A DNA stretch of 64,000 bases. Origin: Snodgrassella alvi wkB2. Lineage in GTDB: Bacteria > Pseudomonadota > Gammaproteobacteria > Burkholderiales > Neisseriaceae. The number at the start of each line of letters is the position of its first letter. The stretch's first letter is position 1. The stretch lies in NCBI RefSeq assembly GCF_000600005.1, contig NZ_CP007446.1, positions 956,894 through 1,020,893 on the forward strand, written 5' to 3'. The translations under genes were made by a program, and so were the position numbers. The notes under the pieces are model-generated. The model was not told the origin of the DNA and made no database searches. It was given only the letters and a program-made list of their open reading frames with translations. Below are positions 17,716 to 28,163 of the stretch, in pieces.

Positions 17716-19299
17716 TCACTGCAATTGTGCAGGGAGAGGATCGTTTTGCAGCTTATCTACAGGTTGTAACCGCTGATTGAGATCCAGAACCTCTAGCTGA
17801 GTACTGTCCGTTTCACTGAAAAATTGTTTACTATACGGCAGTTGCGGGGTGCTGATTCCCAGCCATTGTGCAACTCCATCCAGCAATTCTAAACCGCTGC
17901 GCCGTGCTTTGTTACGTAATTGTCCGGTTTCATTGCTGCTGATAATCACTAATGGTACGTGGTAGTTCTGATAGAAGTGATCATTATGACGAAGAATACT
18001 TTCAGAACGCACGAGGCTGTTTTTTTCATAACTGTTTTTATCGTGACTTAAACCGTGATCGCTGAAATACAACATACTGAATGGCTGACCGCTGTGCTGT
18101 AATGCACTATATATCTGACTTAGTAAATTGTCTGTCTGCCGGATAGTGTCAATATAGCAGTTACTGTTGTTATTATCGACATAGTGATGCGCTGGTTGTG
18201 GAAGACGGTCGCACGGATTAGGATGAGAACCTATGATATGCAGCGCAATCAGCCGTGACCGATTCGCAGGCAGTGGCTGATTTAAAACTTTTTGCAGCGG
18301 TGCAATAAGCTGATCATCAAAGCTGCGTATACCAAAATCGTATCCGGTTGTTTTCAGAAAAGTCACCTGATTTGCCTGATGAGCAATAGTGGAAATTGAT
18401 GTATCGTATTGTCCGAGAGCCCCCTGATTAGATAACCAGACAGTATCCATACCGGCTTTTTTAGCCAGAGTAATAATATTATTCTGAATGCTGAAAGGTT
18501 TGCCATGGCTTAGCGTTAAGCCGTGTAATAATGAAATAGGTGTGTTGGGTCCGGCAGACAGCATATTATCCATAACAATATTGGCATGTTTATCCAGAAA
18601 TGGTGTATCTGCATATTTAAAGCCATACAGATGCATATAGTCTGCACGTACACTTTCGCCGATAATCAGTACATAGTTACGATAAATCTGATGGCTACTG
18701 CTGATTTGCCAGTTGTCAGGTTTGGCTAAATCCTGCTTCATTTTTGCCAGTTCAGCAAAATAGGCTCGTGGTTTCAGATAGGCATCTGCTAAAAATTCCA
18801 CCGGCTGTGCGCGCAACGCAAAACCACCGGTTGTATAGCCCTTACGTGCTGTCTGTACTGTCATTACCATCAGAATCAGTACCAGCGGAATACTCCAGTA
18901 AAAACGCCAGCGAGGTGCTGCGGCTTGATGATTGAAACGAACAATAAACAGCGGAACGGCAGCCAGTAAAATAGTAGCAAGATAAGTGTGCCATGGAATA
19001 GCACCAATATATTCACTTGCTTCACTGGCGGTTGTGCTTAATAACGAAGCAACAATGCCGAAACTTGGCCGGCCATACAGAGTAGCAGTAGGGTGGTATA
19101 AGAGAATAATAATCGCACTTAACCACATCAGCCAGCGCCATATACTCGGGAAGAAACGCTGTAAAAGCAGCATAAGCAGCCAGGTTTCAATAATCCGGTT
19201 AGGATTCGGCGGATAAGCCAGCGCATAAATCATTACCAGACTGTAAATAAGTAATAACACAATCATCAGCAGATAATGTTTACGAGGTGTCAGTTTCAT
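17716..19299 (-). CDS. Sulfatase-fold phosphoethanolamine transferase-like membrane protein
   Basis: The N-terminal ~170 residues contain about five membrane helices. The C-terminal periplasmic domain has the alkaline-phosphatase/sulfatase fold. The metal-site glutamate lies in IIGESVRADYMHLYG, a candidate nucleophilic threonine in GPNTPIS, a substrate histidine in LHIIGSHPNPC, and a metal-binding Asp-His in YFSDHGLSHD. This is the architecture of EptA/OpgE/CptA enzymes that add phosphoethanolamine to lipid A, glucans or glycans. The acceptor is not deducible. The start was chosen at 19299 (527 residues), seven bases after the upstream gene; a longer in-frame start at 19392 would overlap that gene by 86 bases. 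Confidence 0.85.
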   Translation of the reverse strand: MKLTPRKHYLLMIVLLLIYSLVMIYALAYPPNPNRIIETWLLMLLLQRFFPSIWRWLMWLSAIIILLYHPTATLYGRPSFGIVASLLSTTASEASEYIGAIPWHTYLATILLAAVPLFIVRFNHQAAAPRWRFYWSIPLVLILMVMTVQTARKGYTTGGFALRAQPVEFLADAYLKPRAYFAELAKMKQDLAKPDNWQISSSHQIYRNYVLIIGESVRADYMHLYGFKYADTPFLDKHANIVMDNMLSAGPNTPISLLHGLTLSHGKPFSIQNNIITLAKKAGMDTVWLSNQGALGQYDTSISTIAHQANQVTFLKTTGYDFGIRSFDDQLIAPLQKVLNQPLPANRSRLIALHIIGSHPNPCDRLPQPAHHYVDNNNSNCYIDTIRQTDNLLSQIYSALQHSGQPFSMLYFSDHGLSHDKNSYEKNSLVRSESILRHNDHFYQNYHVPLVIISSNETGQLRNKARRSGLELLDGVAQWLGISTPQLPYSKQFFSETDSTQLEVLDLNQRLQPVDKLQNDPLPAQLQ

Positions 19300-19306
19300 A
19301 AATAAC

Positions 19307-20308
19307 TCAGGATGCAGGAGTAAAATTATCGGCAAAGAAAGCTGTTTCTGCCAGAGCAGTCTGTTTGAGGAATAAGGATTGTGCGCTGGCAATCATTTGC
19401 GGATGTCCGCATGCATATACTTCATGGTTGCTCATGTCAGGATAATCATTTAAAGCAATATCCTGTACATACCCTCGAGCTCCTTTCCAGGCTGATTCTG
19501 GACGGGACAGTACCGCAGTCCACTTTGCCTGTACCAATTCGGCGCAGAGATTGTCCAATAAGGCAGCATCGTACAAATTTTCTTCTGCGGCTACTCCCCA
19601 GTATACATGGATAGCCTGCCGGTATTGCTGTTCAGCCAAAGTATTCAGCATAGCTTCAATTGGCGCAATACCAGTACCAGAAGCCAGCATAATTAATGGT
19701 TTTTGCTGTTTACTCAGTTGAAAGCTGCCTAAAGGTCCGTGAATGTGAATAATATCTTTTTGCTGAAGCCGTCCGTCAAATAATTGTTCAGAAAAAACAC
19801 CACCCGTATGGCGGCGGACATGAATAACCAGTTGACGAGTATCGGTATTAAAACCGGCGATAGAGTAACTGCGGCGTAAATTATCAGCGAGAACAATATC
19901 GACATATTGTCCGGCTGTAAAGTTAAACTGTTTTTTTAGCGGCAGTTTCAGGGTAACAATGGCTACATTGGCACAGTAGCGAATATCATCAATCCGCGCA
20001 TTCAGCGTTTGAACCGGCTGATTATTTTTACCCTGATAATTGGGTAGATAAAGTGTTATATCACTTTCAGCACTCTGACAGCATAATAAAATATCCTGCT
20101 GAGTGCTGTCTTTACTGTTCAAGGCCGCCTGTGAATTGATTTCAGTAGTTTTGCCCTCGGTCAGTTGCGCCTTGCAGGCACCACAACAGCCACTTTTACA
20201 GGCATGCGGCAGCATAATACCGTTTTCAATAGCCGCATTAAGCAGTGATTCCCCTTGTTTTGCGTAAAAAGTTTCACTTGCCGGTAAAACAGTTATCCGA
20301 TAACTCAT
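19307..20308 (-). CDS. 2Fe-2S ferredoxin / NAD(P)H oxidoreductase fusion (AscD/Fre-like)
   Basis: This is a one-polypeptide electron-transfer reductase of 333 residues. Residues 1-95 are a plant-type ferredoxin domain with CKSGCCGACKAQL and a fourth cysteine in ILLCCQ. Next come a flavin-binding barrel (RRSYSIAGF, GGVFSEQL) and an NAD(P)H-binding domain (PLIMLASGTGIAPIEAML, ending YACGHPQMI). The layout matches CDP-6-deoxy-glucoseen reductase-like proteins and phenol-hydroxylase-type reductases. A stand-alone copy of this kind is common in Neisseriaceae, and its redox partner is not known. It is probably co-transcribed with the downstream sulfatase-fold gene (seven-base gap). Confidence 0.86.
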   Translation of the reverse strand: MSYRITVLPASETFYAKQGESLLNAAIENGIMLPHACKSGCCGACKAQLTEGKTTEINSQAALNSKDSTQQDILLCCQSAESDITLYLPNYQGKNNQPVQTLNARIDDIRYCANVAIVTLKLPLKKQFNFTAGQYVDIVLADNLRRSYSIAGFNTDTRQLVIHVRRHTGGVFSEQLFDGRLQQKDIIHIHGPLGSFQLSKQQKPLIMLASGTGIAPIEAMLNTLAEQQYRQAIHVYWGVAAEENLYDAALLDNLCAELVQAKWTAVLSRPESAWKGARGYVQDIALNDYPDMSNHEVYACGHPQMIASAQSLFLKQTALAETAFFADNFTPAS

Positions 20309-20427
20309 ATCTGTTTTGTATTATTTTAAAGGAAACGATTATTTTAGAACCTTGCCAGATAAAAGCCAAATCAGGAGGTAAAAAGTGATAATAAATACCG
20401 CAGAGCAGATTACATTATTGTTTAATG

Positions 20428-20458
20428 AAAAAAGCCTGTTATGCTAAATAACAGGCTT
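20428..20458 (-). terminator. Rho-independent terminator after the amino-acid-binding lipoprotein gene
   Basis: AAGCCTGTTAT (20432-20442) and ATAACAGGCTT (20448-20458) form the stem. The six-A run at 20428-20433 gives the T tail on the minus strand. Confidence 0.88.
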
Positions 20459-20492
20459 ATCATGAATACTGCCTGAAAAGGCAGGGAAAGAT

Positions 20493-21296
20493 TTAGTTGG
20501 AAAAGTATTTGGCGTAAATTTTGTCGTACTCGCCACTGGCACGAATTTTTTTCAATGCATCATTCAGTTTTTCTACTGTGGCTGTATCACCTTTGCGTAC
20601 CACGAATCCATAATGGTCTACACCGAATTCCGGTACCTTATTAATAGTAAATTTATCAGCACCGTTGGCTTTAACATAATTACTGATAACAGCACCATCT
20701 GATACCATGGCCTCAACTCCGCCATTTTCCAGCTCTTTAATGGCTAAAGGTACACTGTCAAAACGGGCAATTTTGGTACTTTGGGCACCAAGTATCTTCT
20801 GAACTGCCAGATCACCGGTCTGACCACTTGCAACAGCTACGCGTTGCATATTATTTAATTCAGCCAGAGAATGAAAGGTTTTTGCTTTTGGTGTCAGTAC
20901 CATCATAGAAATATCAAAGTACGGATCGCTGAAAGTCATACTTTGTTTACGTTCATCAGTGATGGTTACCCCGGAAGCTACTATATCTAAATCGCCATTA
21001 TTCAAGCTGGCAAACAGACCATCCCAGGGCTGGTCTTTAAACTGTATTTTGAAATTACCGGCTTTAGCCATTGCTGTAAGCAAGTCAATATCAAAACCGG
21101 TAAGTGAACCATCAGCGGTGCGTGACTCAAAAGGGGCAAATTCGGCATTTGTGCCCACAATATAAGTTTTATCGGCACCAGACTGTGTAGTTGCAGGTAC
21201 AGATGCAGATTCTGAATTATTTTTACTTCCGCCACAGGCCGTTAGCACCAGTGCAGAGCACATGGCCGCAGCGGCGAACCAGTGTTTGATTTTCAT
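20493..21296 (-). CDS. Polar amino acid ABC transporter substrate-binding lipoprotein
   Basis: The 267-residue protein has a lipoprotein signal (ALVLTACGGS, lipidated Cys21) and a short serine/glutamine-rich linker. A type-II periplasmic-binding fold of the SBP-bac-3 family follows (YIVGTNAEFAPFE, GFDIDLLTAMAK, FSDPYFDIS). It would capture an amino acid such as cystine, glutamine or arginine at the inner membrane surface. No permease or ATPase gene is adjacent, so it is an orphan in this window. It starts at ATG 21296 with AGGAG upstream. Confidence 0.92.
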   Translation of the reverse strand: MKIKHWFAAAAMCSALVLTACGGSKNNSESASVPATTQSGADKTYIVGTNAEFAPFESRTADGSLTGFDIDLLTAMAKAGNFKIQFKDQPWDGLFASLNNGDLDIVASGVTITDERKQSMTFSDPYFDISMMVLTPKAKTFHSLAELNNMQRVAVASGQTGDLAVQKILGAQSTKIARFDSVPLAIKELENGGVEAMVSDGAVISNYVKANGADKFTINKVPEFGVDHYGFVVRKGDTATVEKLNDALKKIRASGEYDKIYAKYFSN

Positions 21297-21539
21297 AAAT
21301 GCTCCTTGAGTTTAGATGGGTTAATTGGCTAGGAAATATGTTCTATACAAAAATTTACATTTGATAATACGCATCCTTACTGCCATGTCTGGTTTGATAG
21401 TAACATATTTAAATGATGACACAAGCTTTATAGATACTCTGTAATGTAGGTTTGCAGTGTTATAATTTCACCCTCACATATACATGACATTTATTAACAG
21501 TATATAAATTATGTGTGTTTTAGTTTTACAGGATAATTT

Positions 21540-22379
21540 ATGCATATAATACATACCATTGCTGAAATGCGTTCATGGCGCAGGCAGGCTGAACGTGTAG
21601 CCCTGGTACCGACTATGGGTAATCTGCATGAAGGTCATTTGTCACTGGTACGTACAGCTAAAGCTTATGCTGATTCAGTGGTAATAAGTATATTTGTTAA
21701 CAGGATACAGTTTGGTGCCGGGGAAGATTTTGATAAATATCCGCGTACTTTAGAGCAGGATGTAGAAAAGCTTAAAGCAGCTGGTGCCGATGTGGTATTT
21801 GCACCCGATGAAAGCGAGCTTTATCCAAATGGTGTGCAGAGTTATTTTGTTGAACCGCCGGCAATCCAGAATGAGTTATGCGGGCGCAGCCGACCGGGGC
21901 ATTTTCGCGGTGTGGCGACAGTAGTAACTAAATTGTTTAATATTGTTCAACCTGATGTTGCCTGTTTTGGTAAAAAAGACTATCAGCAACTGGCTGTGAT
22001 AAAAGGCATGGTTCAGGATCTGAATATGGATGTAGAAATCATTCCGGTAGAAATTGAACGTGCACAAACCGGTTTGGCTTTATCCAGCCGTAATGGTTAT
22101 CTTTCGGCACAGGAGCATGTACAGGCAGCACAGCTGTCTGCACAGTTACAAAATATTGCCGATGCAATTAAGCTGGGAAATACTAACTTTTCGGCTTTGG
22201 AAAATAGTGCCGCAACTTATTTGCAACAAAATGGATGGCAGGTTGATTATATTGAAATCAGGCAGGCACAAACACTGACAAAGGCTCAGATATCCGATAA
22301 AAATCTGGTTATTCTGGCTGCTGCAATTTTGGGAACTACCCGTTTAATTGATAATATAGAAGTCAATTTGTCGCATTAA
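21540..22379 (+). CDS. panC: Pantothenate synthetase
   Basis: It joins pantoate and beta-alanine with ATP to make pantothenate, the coenzyme A precursor. The 279-residue protein has the nucleotide-binding [12 protein letters not shown] motif (HIGH-like), [34 protein letters not shown] (pantoate site), FGKKDYQQL and [12 protein letters not shown] replaces the more widespread FVNPxQFG, a variant I associate with Neisseriaceae. It is preceded by AGGAT and stands alone; panB and panD are not in the window. Confidence 0.96.
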   Translation: MHIIHTIAEMRSWRRQAERVALVPTMGNLHEGHLSLVRTAKAYADSVVISIFVNRIQFGAGEDFDKYPRTLEQDVEKLKAAGADVVFAPDESELYPNGVQSYFVEPPAIQNELCGRSRPGHFRGVATVVTKLFNIVQPDVACFGKKDYQQLAVIKGMVQDLNMDVEIIPVEIERAQTGLALSSRNGYLSAQEHVQAAQLSAQLQNIADAIKLGNTNFSALENSAATYLQQNGWQVDYIEIRQAQTLTKAQISDKNLVILAAAILGTTRLIDNIEVNLSH

Positions 22380-22432
22380 TAATAAAAATAGTCTGTTAAC
22401 CAGATATTAACCATAAGGCAGCGTGAACACGT

Positions 22433-25400
22433 ATGTGGTGGATTGTATTAATACTGTTAATTATTGCTATAGGCGCTTTATTCTGGTGGCGTAATATTCA
22501 GGAACGCAAATGGCAACTGGAACTGACCTATCTGACCCGCTATGAAAACCGGCTTCAGGCAGGTCAGTTTCCGGTATTGAAGTTTGCCAGACCTTCTTTG
22601 AAAAACCGTATTTTTTATCTGGCACAAAAGCTTGTACAGCGCAATCAGACAGTTCAAAGTTCAGTGCAACAAGAACAACCGTCAGAAGCAGAGTTGCCAA
22701 AGACTGAATCTGAAGCAATAGATACTATAAATAATCATCAAGAAATTCACCCGGCTGTACCGGCTAATAGTACTGGTGAGAGCTGTCAGCCAGAACAACA
22801 AACTGAAAAATCGGAATCTGAACCGGTTACTCCTCAGATTACAGTTATCGAATCCGCCCCTATACCGGTAAAAAGTGAAACGGATAAAACAGTCAGTGAA
22901 AATGGAGATAATTTACAAGATATAGCCGAAACTGATAATGAATTGCCGCTAATAAAGGATAACCCTTTGTTCCCGGTCAAATTGTTTAAATCTTTAAAAG
23001 AAGATGCAGCCGATGGTAATGATATTCATGCCGAAGCTGTGGCCGAAGAAAATATCCTGCCGGATACAGACGAAGAGACTGATATCGATAATGATGATCA
23101 GACAGATAAAAACATATTGATTACCAGTGATGAGCATGCTGAAACCGCTGTGGTGTTCCCTCCGGATAAAAATCTGGAAGTAATTACTCTGGCAGAAGCT
23201 ACCCGTAAAGTGGCAACTCATCCGCTTACTGATACGGTTAGTGAACAGGCGCCTGCTCTTGAAGTTATTCAGCTTAAATGGCAGTACAAACCTTTAAACA
23301 GTCAGAATCAGCAGCGCAATCACAATGCGAAAGAAATTACAGTCGATGATCCGATATTAAATAAAGTTCGTTCGCGTACTAAAGCCGAACAGGCTGCTTT
23401 GTTAAAAGCCCGGGCATTAAAAAATTTTGATTTGGATGATTTACAACAGGCTACTCATCACAAACTCGGTAATTCTGTTGGTGCTCCTTCGCACTTGCCG
23501 CATTCTGTAACTACTATTCCTGAGCAGTCAGTTCATGAGCATAGACTCGGGAGAGAACATAATGGCGTGCAAATTATTAACGAAGAAGATATTCGTTTGA
23601 ATCTGCTGCGTCAGCGATTGGCAAGACAGCGCCATAACGAGAATGCCCAGCAGTTTAATTCTGGTTATAGCATACCGGTAATAGCTGAAGATGAAATATA
23701 TGCGAATCTGGCCAAAACCGATTCACCGGTAAACAGACAGAAATTTCAGCGACCGGTAGTCAGAGAAAGTGTTATTCCGGCAGCTGCACGTATCGGTAAA
23801 AGCCATACAGTAAAAATGACAGCACCAGTTGCTGATATGTCTGCAGACAAAGGTTTTACAGATGCTGCCGGCAGTGCACAGGCACCACTGTCAACAAGAT
23901 TTACACCTTTTCATTCCATGCCGCCAACATCTATTACTACAGTTACGGCTGGAAATCATCCTGTAGCAGAAGATTACACCAGCAGTAATGTTGACTATAG
24001 CGATTCTTTTAATCAGCAGCCAGTACAGCAGCAGAATGAAAATTTTACTGAAAATCTGCGCCCGAGAAGAAGTCAGTTTCATTATTCTCAGAATATGCCA
24101 ACAGTAAAGCAGGCAGTAACTGTCAATAATAATTCAGAAAATTCTTATTATGAGAATTCTGATTTTAGTATTGGAAACACTCCCTATCTGTCTGATGATT
24201 GTGATGGAGATGTTGCTGTGGCAGAAACTCCGGTATTGGCTACAGAAGATCCATTTTTTGCTGAAATTGAAGAGCAGACAGAAACACCAGATTATTTCCC
24301 TTTGCATGAACATTACAACGAAGAAGAAGCTAATACAGATATATCTGCATTTTTGCCAAATATTGAAACTCAACCACAAGGCAGTTCGGAAGTTGTTAAT
24401 CATGTTGAAGTAATTAAAACAGATAAACAACAGACTGAATCTGTACCGGTTGTCGAAAGCGCTGGAGTAGTTACACGAAATAACCGGCAGTCACTACCCA
24501 CAGAACAAAAAGACTATAGTGCTCAGTCATCGCAAACTGCTATCGGTATGGCACTGCAAAAAGCTTTGCATAAGACAGCAGCTGTCACACCGGTGCATAA
24601 ACCACAGTTAAAACCTATGCTGCCGGGGATGGATTTATTATTACCACCATATTATGATCCCGCAGCACAACAGAGTGAAGAAACCTTGCTGGAAAATGGT
24701 ATCACCATCGAAGAAAAACTGGCTGAATTTAAGGTTAAAGTTCGCGTCATCGATGCATTTGCCGGCCCGGTTATTACTCGTTATGAAATTGAACCGGCAC
24801 AGGGTGTTCGCGGAAGTCAGGTAGTTAATCTGGAAAAAGATTTAGCACGCAGTCTGGGCTTTGCTTCTATCCGGGTAGTTGAAACGATTCCTGGTAAAAC
24901 CTGTATGGGGCTGGAATTACCTAACCCCAAACGACAGATTATTCGTCTTAGTGAGATTTTTTCAGCTTCGGTATTTCAGCAATCCCGTTCAAAACTGACG
25001 CTGGCTCTTGGTCAGGGTATTACCGGTCAGCCTGTGGTAACGGATTTGGCTAAAGCACCACATCTTTTGGTAGCCGGAACAACAGGCTCTGGTAAGTCGG
25101 TAGGTGTTAATGCCATGATCTTGTCTATGCTATTTAAAGCTACACCTGAAGATGTACGCCTGATTATGATTGATCCGAAAATGCTTGAATTGAGCATTTA
25201 TGAAGGTATCCCTCATCTGCTGGCGCCCGTGGTTACGGATATGAAGCTGGCTGCTAATGCGCTAACTTGGTGCGTAAACGAGATGGAAAAACGCTACCGG
25301 CTGATGAGTCATGCCGGTGTGCGTAATCTGGCCGGATTCAATCAGAAAATTGCCGAGCTAGGTGCACGCAATCAAAAACTGTTTAATCCGTTCTCACTTA

Positions 25401-26104
25401 CGCCGGATAATCCTGAGCCACTGGAAAAATTGCCTTTTATTGTTGTGATTGTTGATGAATTTGCCGATTTGATGATGACAGCCGGCAAAAAAATTGAAGA
25501 ACTTATTGCACGTCTGGCGCAAAAAGCCCGTGCTGCTGGTATCCATTTGATACTGGCTACCCAGCGTCCCAGTGTAGATGTTATTACCGGACTGATAAAA
25601 GCCAATATTCCAACCCGTATTGCTTTTCAGGTATCCAGTAAAGTAGACAGTCGCACCATTCTTGATCAGATGGGTGCTGAAAACTTGCTCGGACAGGGTG
25701 ATATGCTGTTCTTACCGCCGGGTACTGCCTATCCAGAGCGTGTACATGGGGCCTTTGTTGCCGACGAAGAAGTGCATCGTGTAGTACATTATCTGAAACA
25801 GTTTGGTGAGCCCCAATATATTGATGATATTTTAACAGCCGGGGTCAGTGATGATGATATGTTCAGCAATGCATCGTCTCGCAGTAGCGATGATGAGCTT
25901 GATCCTCTGTATGATGAAGCAGTGGCGCTGGTAATCAAAACTCGTAAGGCAAGTATTTCTTCTGTACAAAGACAATTGCGCATCGGTTATAACCGTGCCG
26001 CGCGCTTGGTTGAGCAGATGGAAGCAGAAGGTATCGTGTCTGCTGCTGAAGGAAATGGCAATCGCACTGTACTGGCTCCGCAAAATAGCCATCTGGATGG
26101 ATAG
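22433..26104 (+). CDS. ftsK: FtsK/SpoIIIE-type DNA translocase with a single N-terminal membrane segment
   Basis: It pumps chromosomal DNA at the septum and loads XerCD recombination at dif. The 1223-residue protein has one N-terminal helix (residues 2-20) where classical FtsK has four. A ~700-residue linker rich in Glu, Asp, Thr, Pro and Gln follows. The translocase motor then begins near residue 740, with Walker A GTTGSGKS (about 882-889) and Walker [10 protein letters not shown] (about 1008). The C-terminal winged-helix gamma domain (about 1155-1218, [23 protein letters not shown]) reads KOPS sites. Neisseria have a second, similarly anchored FtsK-like protein. Whether this is the only copy here is unknown. 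Confidence 0.93.
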   Translation: MWWIVLILLIIAIGALFWWRNIQERKWQLELTYLTRYENRLQAGQFPVLKFARPSLKNRIFYLAQKLVQRNQTVQSSVQQEQPSEAELPKTESEAIDTINNHQEIHPAVPANSTGESCQPEQQTEKSESEPVTPQITVIESAPIPVKSETDKTVSENGDNLQDIAETDNELPLIKDNPLFPVKLFKSLKEDAADGNDIHAEAVAEENILPDTDEETDIDNDDQTDKNILITSDEHAETAVVFPPDKNLEVITLAEATRKVATHPLTDTVSEQAPALEVIQLKWQYKPLNSQNQQRNHNAKEITVDDPILNKVRSRTKAEQAALLKARALKNFDLDDLQQATHHKLGNSVGAPSHLPHSVTTIPEQSVHEHRLGREHNGVQIINEEDIRLNLLRQRLARQRHNENAQQFNSGYSIPVIAEDEIYANLAKTDSPVNRQKFQRPVVRESVIPAAARIGKSHTVKMTAPVADMSADKGFTDAAGSAQAPLSTRFTPFHSMPPTSITTVTAGNHPVAEDYTSSNVDYSDSFNQQPVQQQNENFTENLRPRRSQFHYSQNMPTVKQAVTVNNNSENSYYENSDFSIGNTPYLSDDCDGDVAVAETPVLATEDPFFAEIEEQTETPDYFPLHEHYNEEEANTDISAFLPNIETQPQGSSEVVNHVEVIKTDKQQTESVPVVESAGVVTRNNRQSLPTEQKDYSAQSSQTAIGMALQKALHKTAAVTPVHKPQLKPMLPGMDLLLPPYYDPAAQQSEETLLENGITIEEKLAEFKVKVRVIDAFAGPVITRYEIEPAQGVRGSQVVNLEKDLARSLGFASIRVVETIPGKTCMGLELPNPKRQIIRLSEIFSASVFQQSRSKLTLALGQGITGQPVVTDLAKAPHLLVAGTTGSGKSVGVNAMILSMLFKATPEDVRLIMIDPKMLELSIYEGIPHLLAPVVTDMKLAANALTWCVNEMEKRYRLMSHAGVRNLAGFNQKIAELGARNQKLFNPFSLTPDNPEPLEKLPFIVVIVDEFADLMMTAGKKIEELIARLAQKARAAGIHLILATQRPSVDVITGLIKANIPTRIAFQVSSKVDSRTILDQMGAENLLGQGDMLFLPPGTAYPERVHGAFVADEEVHRVVHYLKQFGEPQYIDDILTAGVSDDDMFSNASSRSSDDELDPLYDEAVALVIKTRKASISSVQRQLRIGYNRAARLVEQMEAEGIVSAAEGNGNRTVLAPQNSHLDG

Positions 26105-26140
26105 TCCTTTTAGAATAAGTTTGTTTTGAATAGATTTTTT

Positions 26141-26168
26141 AAACGCATATTTGTATATGCGTTTTTTT
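26141..26168 (+). terminator. Rho-independent terminator after ftsK
   Basis: AAACGCATAT (26141-26150) pairs with ATATGCGTTT (26155-26164), followed by further T residues. Confidence 0.88.
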
Positions 26169-26870
26169 ATATCAATATGAAATGTAACCCTATATTATGT
26201 ACAAGTATTTTATTAAAGTGATGATTTTAAAAAACAGTATTGCTGCATAATAGTTAATATCAGTATTCAGCATCTGATGAAAAATTTAATAAAATAATAT
26301 TTAGTAGTAAAGTATGTTTAGTATCAATTTATAGTATCGAATTTTTTCAATTACTGATATGTAGATATTTATAAAATAAACGATAAATAGAAGATTTAAA
26401 CTAAATTTTTCAGTCTGAATATTAAACCAATTAAGTATTTGAGTTAATTCTTTGTATTTATTTGTATGATTAAAATGAATTGATTGTAATAATGTTGTTT
26501 AATTTATACATTTTACAGCCTTTTTTTAATAAAATGTCATATTTATTAAGAATTGTCTGCTACGCTGAAACGCGGTCTATGCTTAAATAATGTCAAACAA
26601 TTAATTAATTTTGATTTGTACGTATAAAAACGCAAATAAATATACAAATATATTAATTAAAGTATATAAATTCTCATAATTGATAAATTATAAAAAAAAT
26701 ATATATCAATTTTTATCAATAAATAAATATTGTAAGTAATTGTTTTTAAAGTTAAGTTGTTTGAATCGTTTATAGATAAGTCTTAAGATAATTTGGCAAT
26801 GTTTGAAATATAAATCCTAATTTTAAAATTTATATAAATGTAAATATATTAATTATCTGGAGATGAATTT
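26169..26870. other. Very AT-rich gene-free stretch between ftsK and the DUF805 gene
   Basis: Seven hundred bases contain no plausible coding sequence on either strand. A short GC-richer island (CTGCTACGCTGAAACGCGGT, about 26559-26578) interrupts the AT-rich sequence and could be a remnant or part of a small RNA. I found no terminator pairing to support an RNA gene. Confidence 0.4.
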
Positions 26871-27248
26871 ATGATTGAATCTTACAAACGGTTCTGGCAT
26901 AACATTCTAAATTTTTCAGGGACTTCTAATCGTGCTGATTATTGGTGGCCGATTGTGATTAACTATGTTCTTGGAATAATTTTGACGTATGCAGTTGAAA
27001 AAATGCTCGGACATCCGATTAATGATATCTATACATGGGGCGACTGGACGATTGATTTTGTCTTTCTGGTAGTCTGCTTTGCTGTGTGGATAGCGACTTT
27101 GTCACTTCAGTTCAGACGGCTGCATGATACAAACCGTTCTGCCTGGTGGATTCTGATTACTCTTATACCGGTCATCGGGCAAATTTGGTTTATCATACTG
27201 ATGCTGTTGCCGGGTAAGCCAAACCGTTTTGAGCAAAGATTATTCTAG
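26871..27248 (+). CDS. DUF805 family small membrane protein
   Basis: The 125-residue protein has about four hydrophobic helices. It carries the DUF805 hallmarks: FSGTSNRADYWWPIVINYVL near the N-terminus, LQFRRLHDTNRSAWWIL in the middle, and a C-terminal glycine-proline turn (LLPGKPN). The family is widespread and its function is not known; E. coli YhaH and YiaH-like proteins are relatives. GGAG lies eight bases before the ATG. It stands alone in an AT-rich accessory stretch, ending at a long hairpin. Confidence 0.9.
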   Translation: MIESYKRFWHNILNFSGTSNRADYWWPIVINYVLGIILTYAVEKMLGHPINDIYTWGDWTIDFVFLVVCFAVWIATLSLQFRRLHDTNRSAWWILITLIPVIGQIWFIILMLLPGKPNRFEQRLF

Positions 27249-27276
27249 TATTTTGCAGACATTCCCTCTGGAAAAT

Positions 27277-27314
27277 AATAAAGACAAAACTAAAAGTTTA
27301 GTTTTGTCTTTATT
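27277..27314. terminator. 18-bp hairpin after the DUF805 gene, nested in a wider inverted repeat
   Basis: AATAAAGACAAAACTAAA (27277-27294) is perfectly complementary to 27297-27314. Outside it CCCTCTG (27264-27270) and CAGAGGG (27319-27325) form a second pairing block. It could stop transcription in either direction, between the DUF805 gene and the convergent immunity array. Confidence 0.75.
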
Positions 27315-27561
27315 TAGTCAGAGGGTTATATATATTATGATGATAAAAATAAACCACTAATTGAAAAATTTATTGCTATTGTAAAAAATGTCAACTATAA
27401 ATTTTCATTTTGAATTATAAGAAGATAACAACAAGATTGGCAGGATGTAATAAATATTACATTTTTCTTATATTTTCATTTAAGTTTTAGTTTAAAAAAT
27501 ATTTAATTTATTTTTAACTATATGATTTTAATTAAAAAATAATGTAACTAATGATAATATC
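27315..27561. other. AT-rich tail of the toxin-immunity array
   Basis: No gene. The sequence is related to the spacers that follow the other two immunity copies (for example TTAAGTTTTAGTTTAAAAAA and TAACTAATGATAATATCTCAT), so it belongs to the repeat unit. Confidence 0.5.
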
Positions 27562-27921
27562 TCATTCATTTTCTTGTTTATAAATATTTGATATTAATTT
27601 TGATATTAAATATACATCAACATCACTCATTGAACATTCTTCATAAGAAGCATCATTTTTAGTAATGGTTTCATAAGTATTTCCTGTTGTATCATAAAAA
27701 ATAAAGTGATAAATCTGGGTATATAAGCCTTTTGCTTTTTTCTCAGATGCTAATAATGTTATCTTAGTTTTAGATTCATCTAAATTTATGTTATCAACTA
27801 TACCAACTTTTTTTAACCAGCCTTCACTTATATTCATTGGCCAGGAATAGCAATCAGGCCCTTTAGCAAAGCTTAATATAGGTAAGACTGCTAATAGTGT
27901 TATTAGTAAAAATTTTTTCAC
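27562..27921 (-). CDS. Small exported protein, probable Tlde1 immunity protein (copy 1)
   Basis: The 119-residue precursor has a signal peptide (MKKFLLITLLAVLPILSFA, cleaved before KGPDC), giving a ~100-residue periplasmic protein with two cysteines (Cys24 and one in YEECSMS) that could form a disulfide. I recognise no named domain. It is assigned as immunity because three copies sit directly downstream of a Tlde1-like periplasmic toxin and each is preceded by toxin sequence. The start is GTG 27921, with AGGA eight bases upstream. Copy 1 is longest, ending SKLISNIYKQENE. It follows a toxin remnant that carries a mutated active-site motif. Confidence 0.75.
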   Translation of the reverse strand: MKKFLLITLLAVLPILSFAKGPDCYSWPMNISEGWLKKVGIVDNINLDESKTKITLLASEKKAKGLYTQIYHFIFYDTTGNTYETITKNDASYEECSMSDVDVYLISKLISNIYKQENE

Positions 27922-27946
27922 TTTTTTTATCCTTAGATTTTATCTA

Positions 27947-28163
27947 TTATGCTATTACTTCTAGAATTTTATCACCGCTGTTCCACATATCTTTTCGATA
28001 CTTTATAGGTAGAATTATACAACCTTGAGAAGCAGAACCGGGATGCGTTTTACTATCACCATGAATTAAAAAACCGGATCTACCACACATATTATTACCT
28101 GGATCAGGTTCTAACCTGATTACAAATGTAACACAATGTGGATGTTTCAAGATAATCTTTAAG
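27947..28163 (-). pseudogene. Truncated 3' end of a Tlde1-like toxin gene (remnant A)
   Basis: In frame it encodes the last ~70 residues of the intact toxin at 29351-29719 (LKHP..., GNNMCGRSGFLIHGDSKTHPGSAS, then YRKDMWNSGDKILEVIA). The N-terminal half is missing. The catalytic SHGC motif reads SQGC, losing one histidine. An internal ATG would allow a 67-residue product, but without the N-terminal fold it is unlikely to be active. Confidence 0.85.

Noticed and set aside
27111-27120. TTCAGACGGC, the reverse complement of the Neisseria DNA uptake core GCCGTCTGAA
   Set aside because: A single occurrence inside the DUF805 coding sequence, where it encodes the conserved Phe-Arg-Arg motif. Other Neisseriaceae uptake dialects were also looked for; one 11-of-12 match to AGGCTGCCTGAA (3629-3639) was found, with no density suggesting a real uptake sequence.
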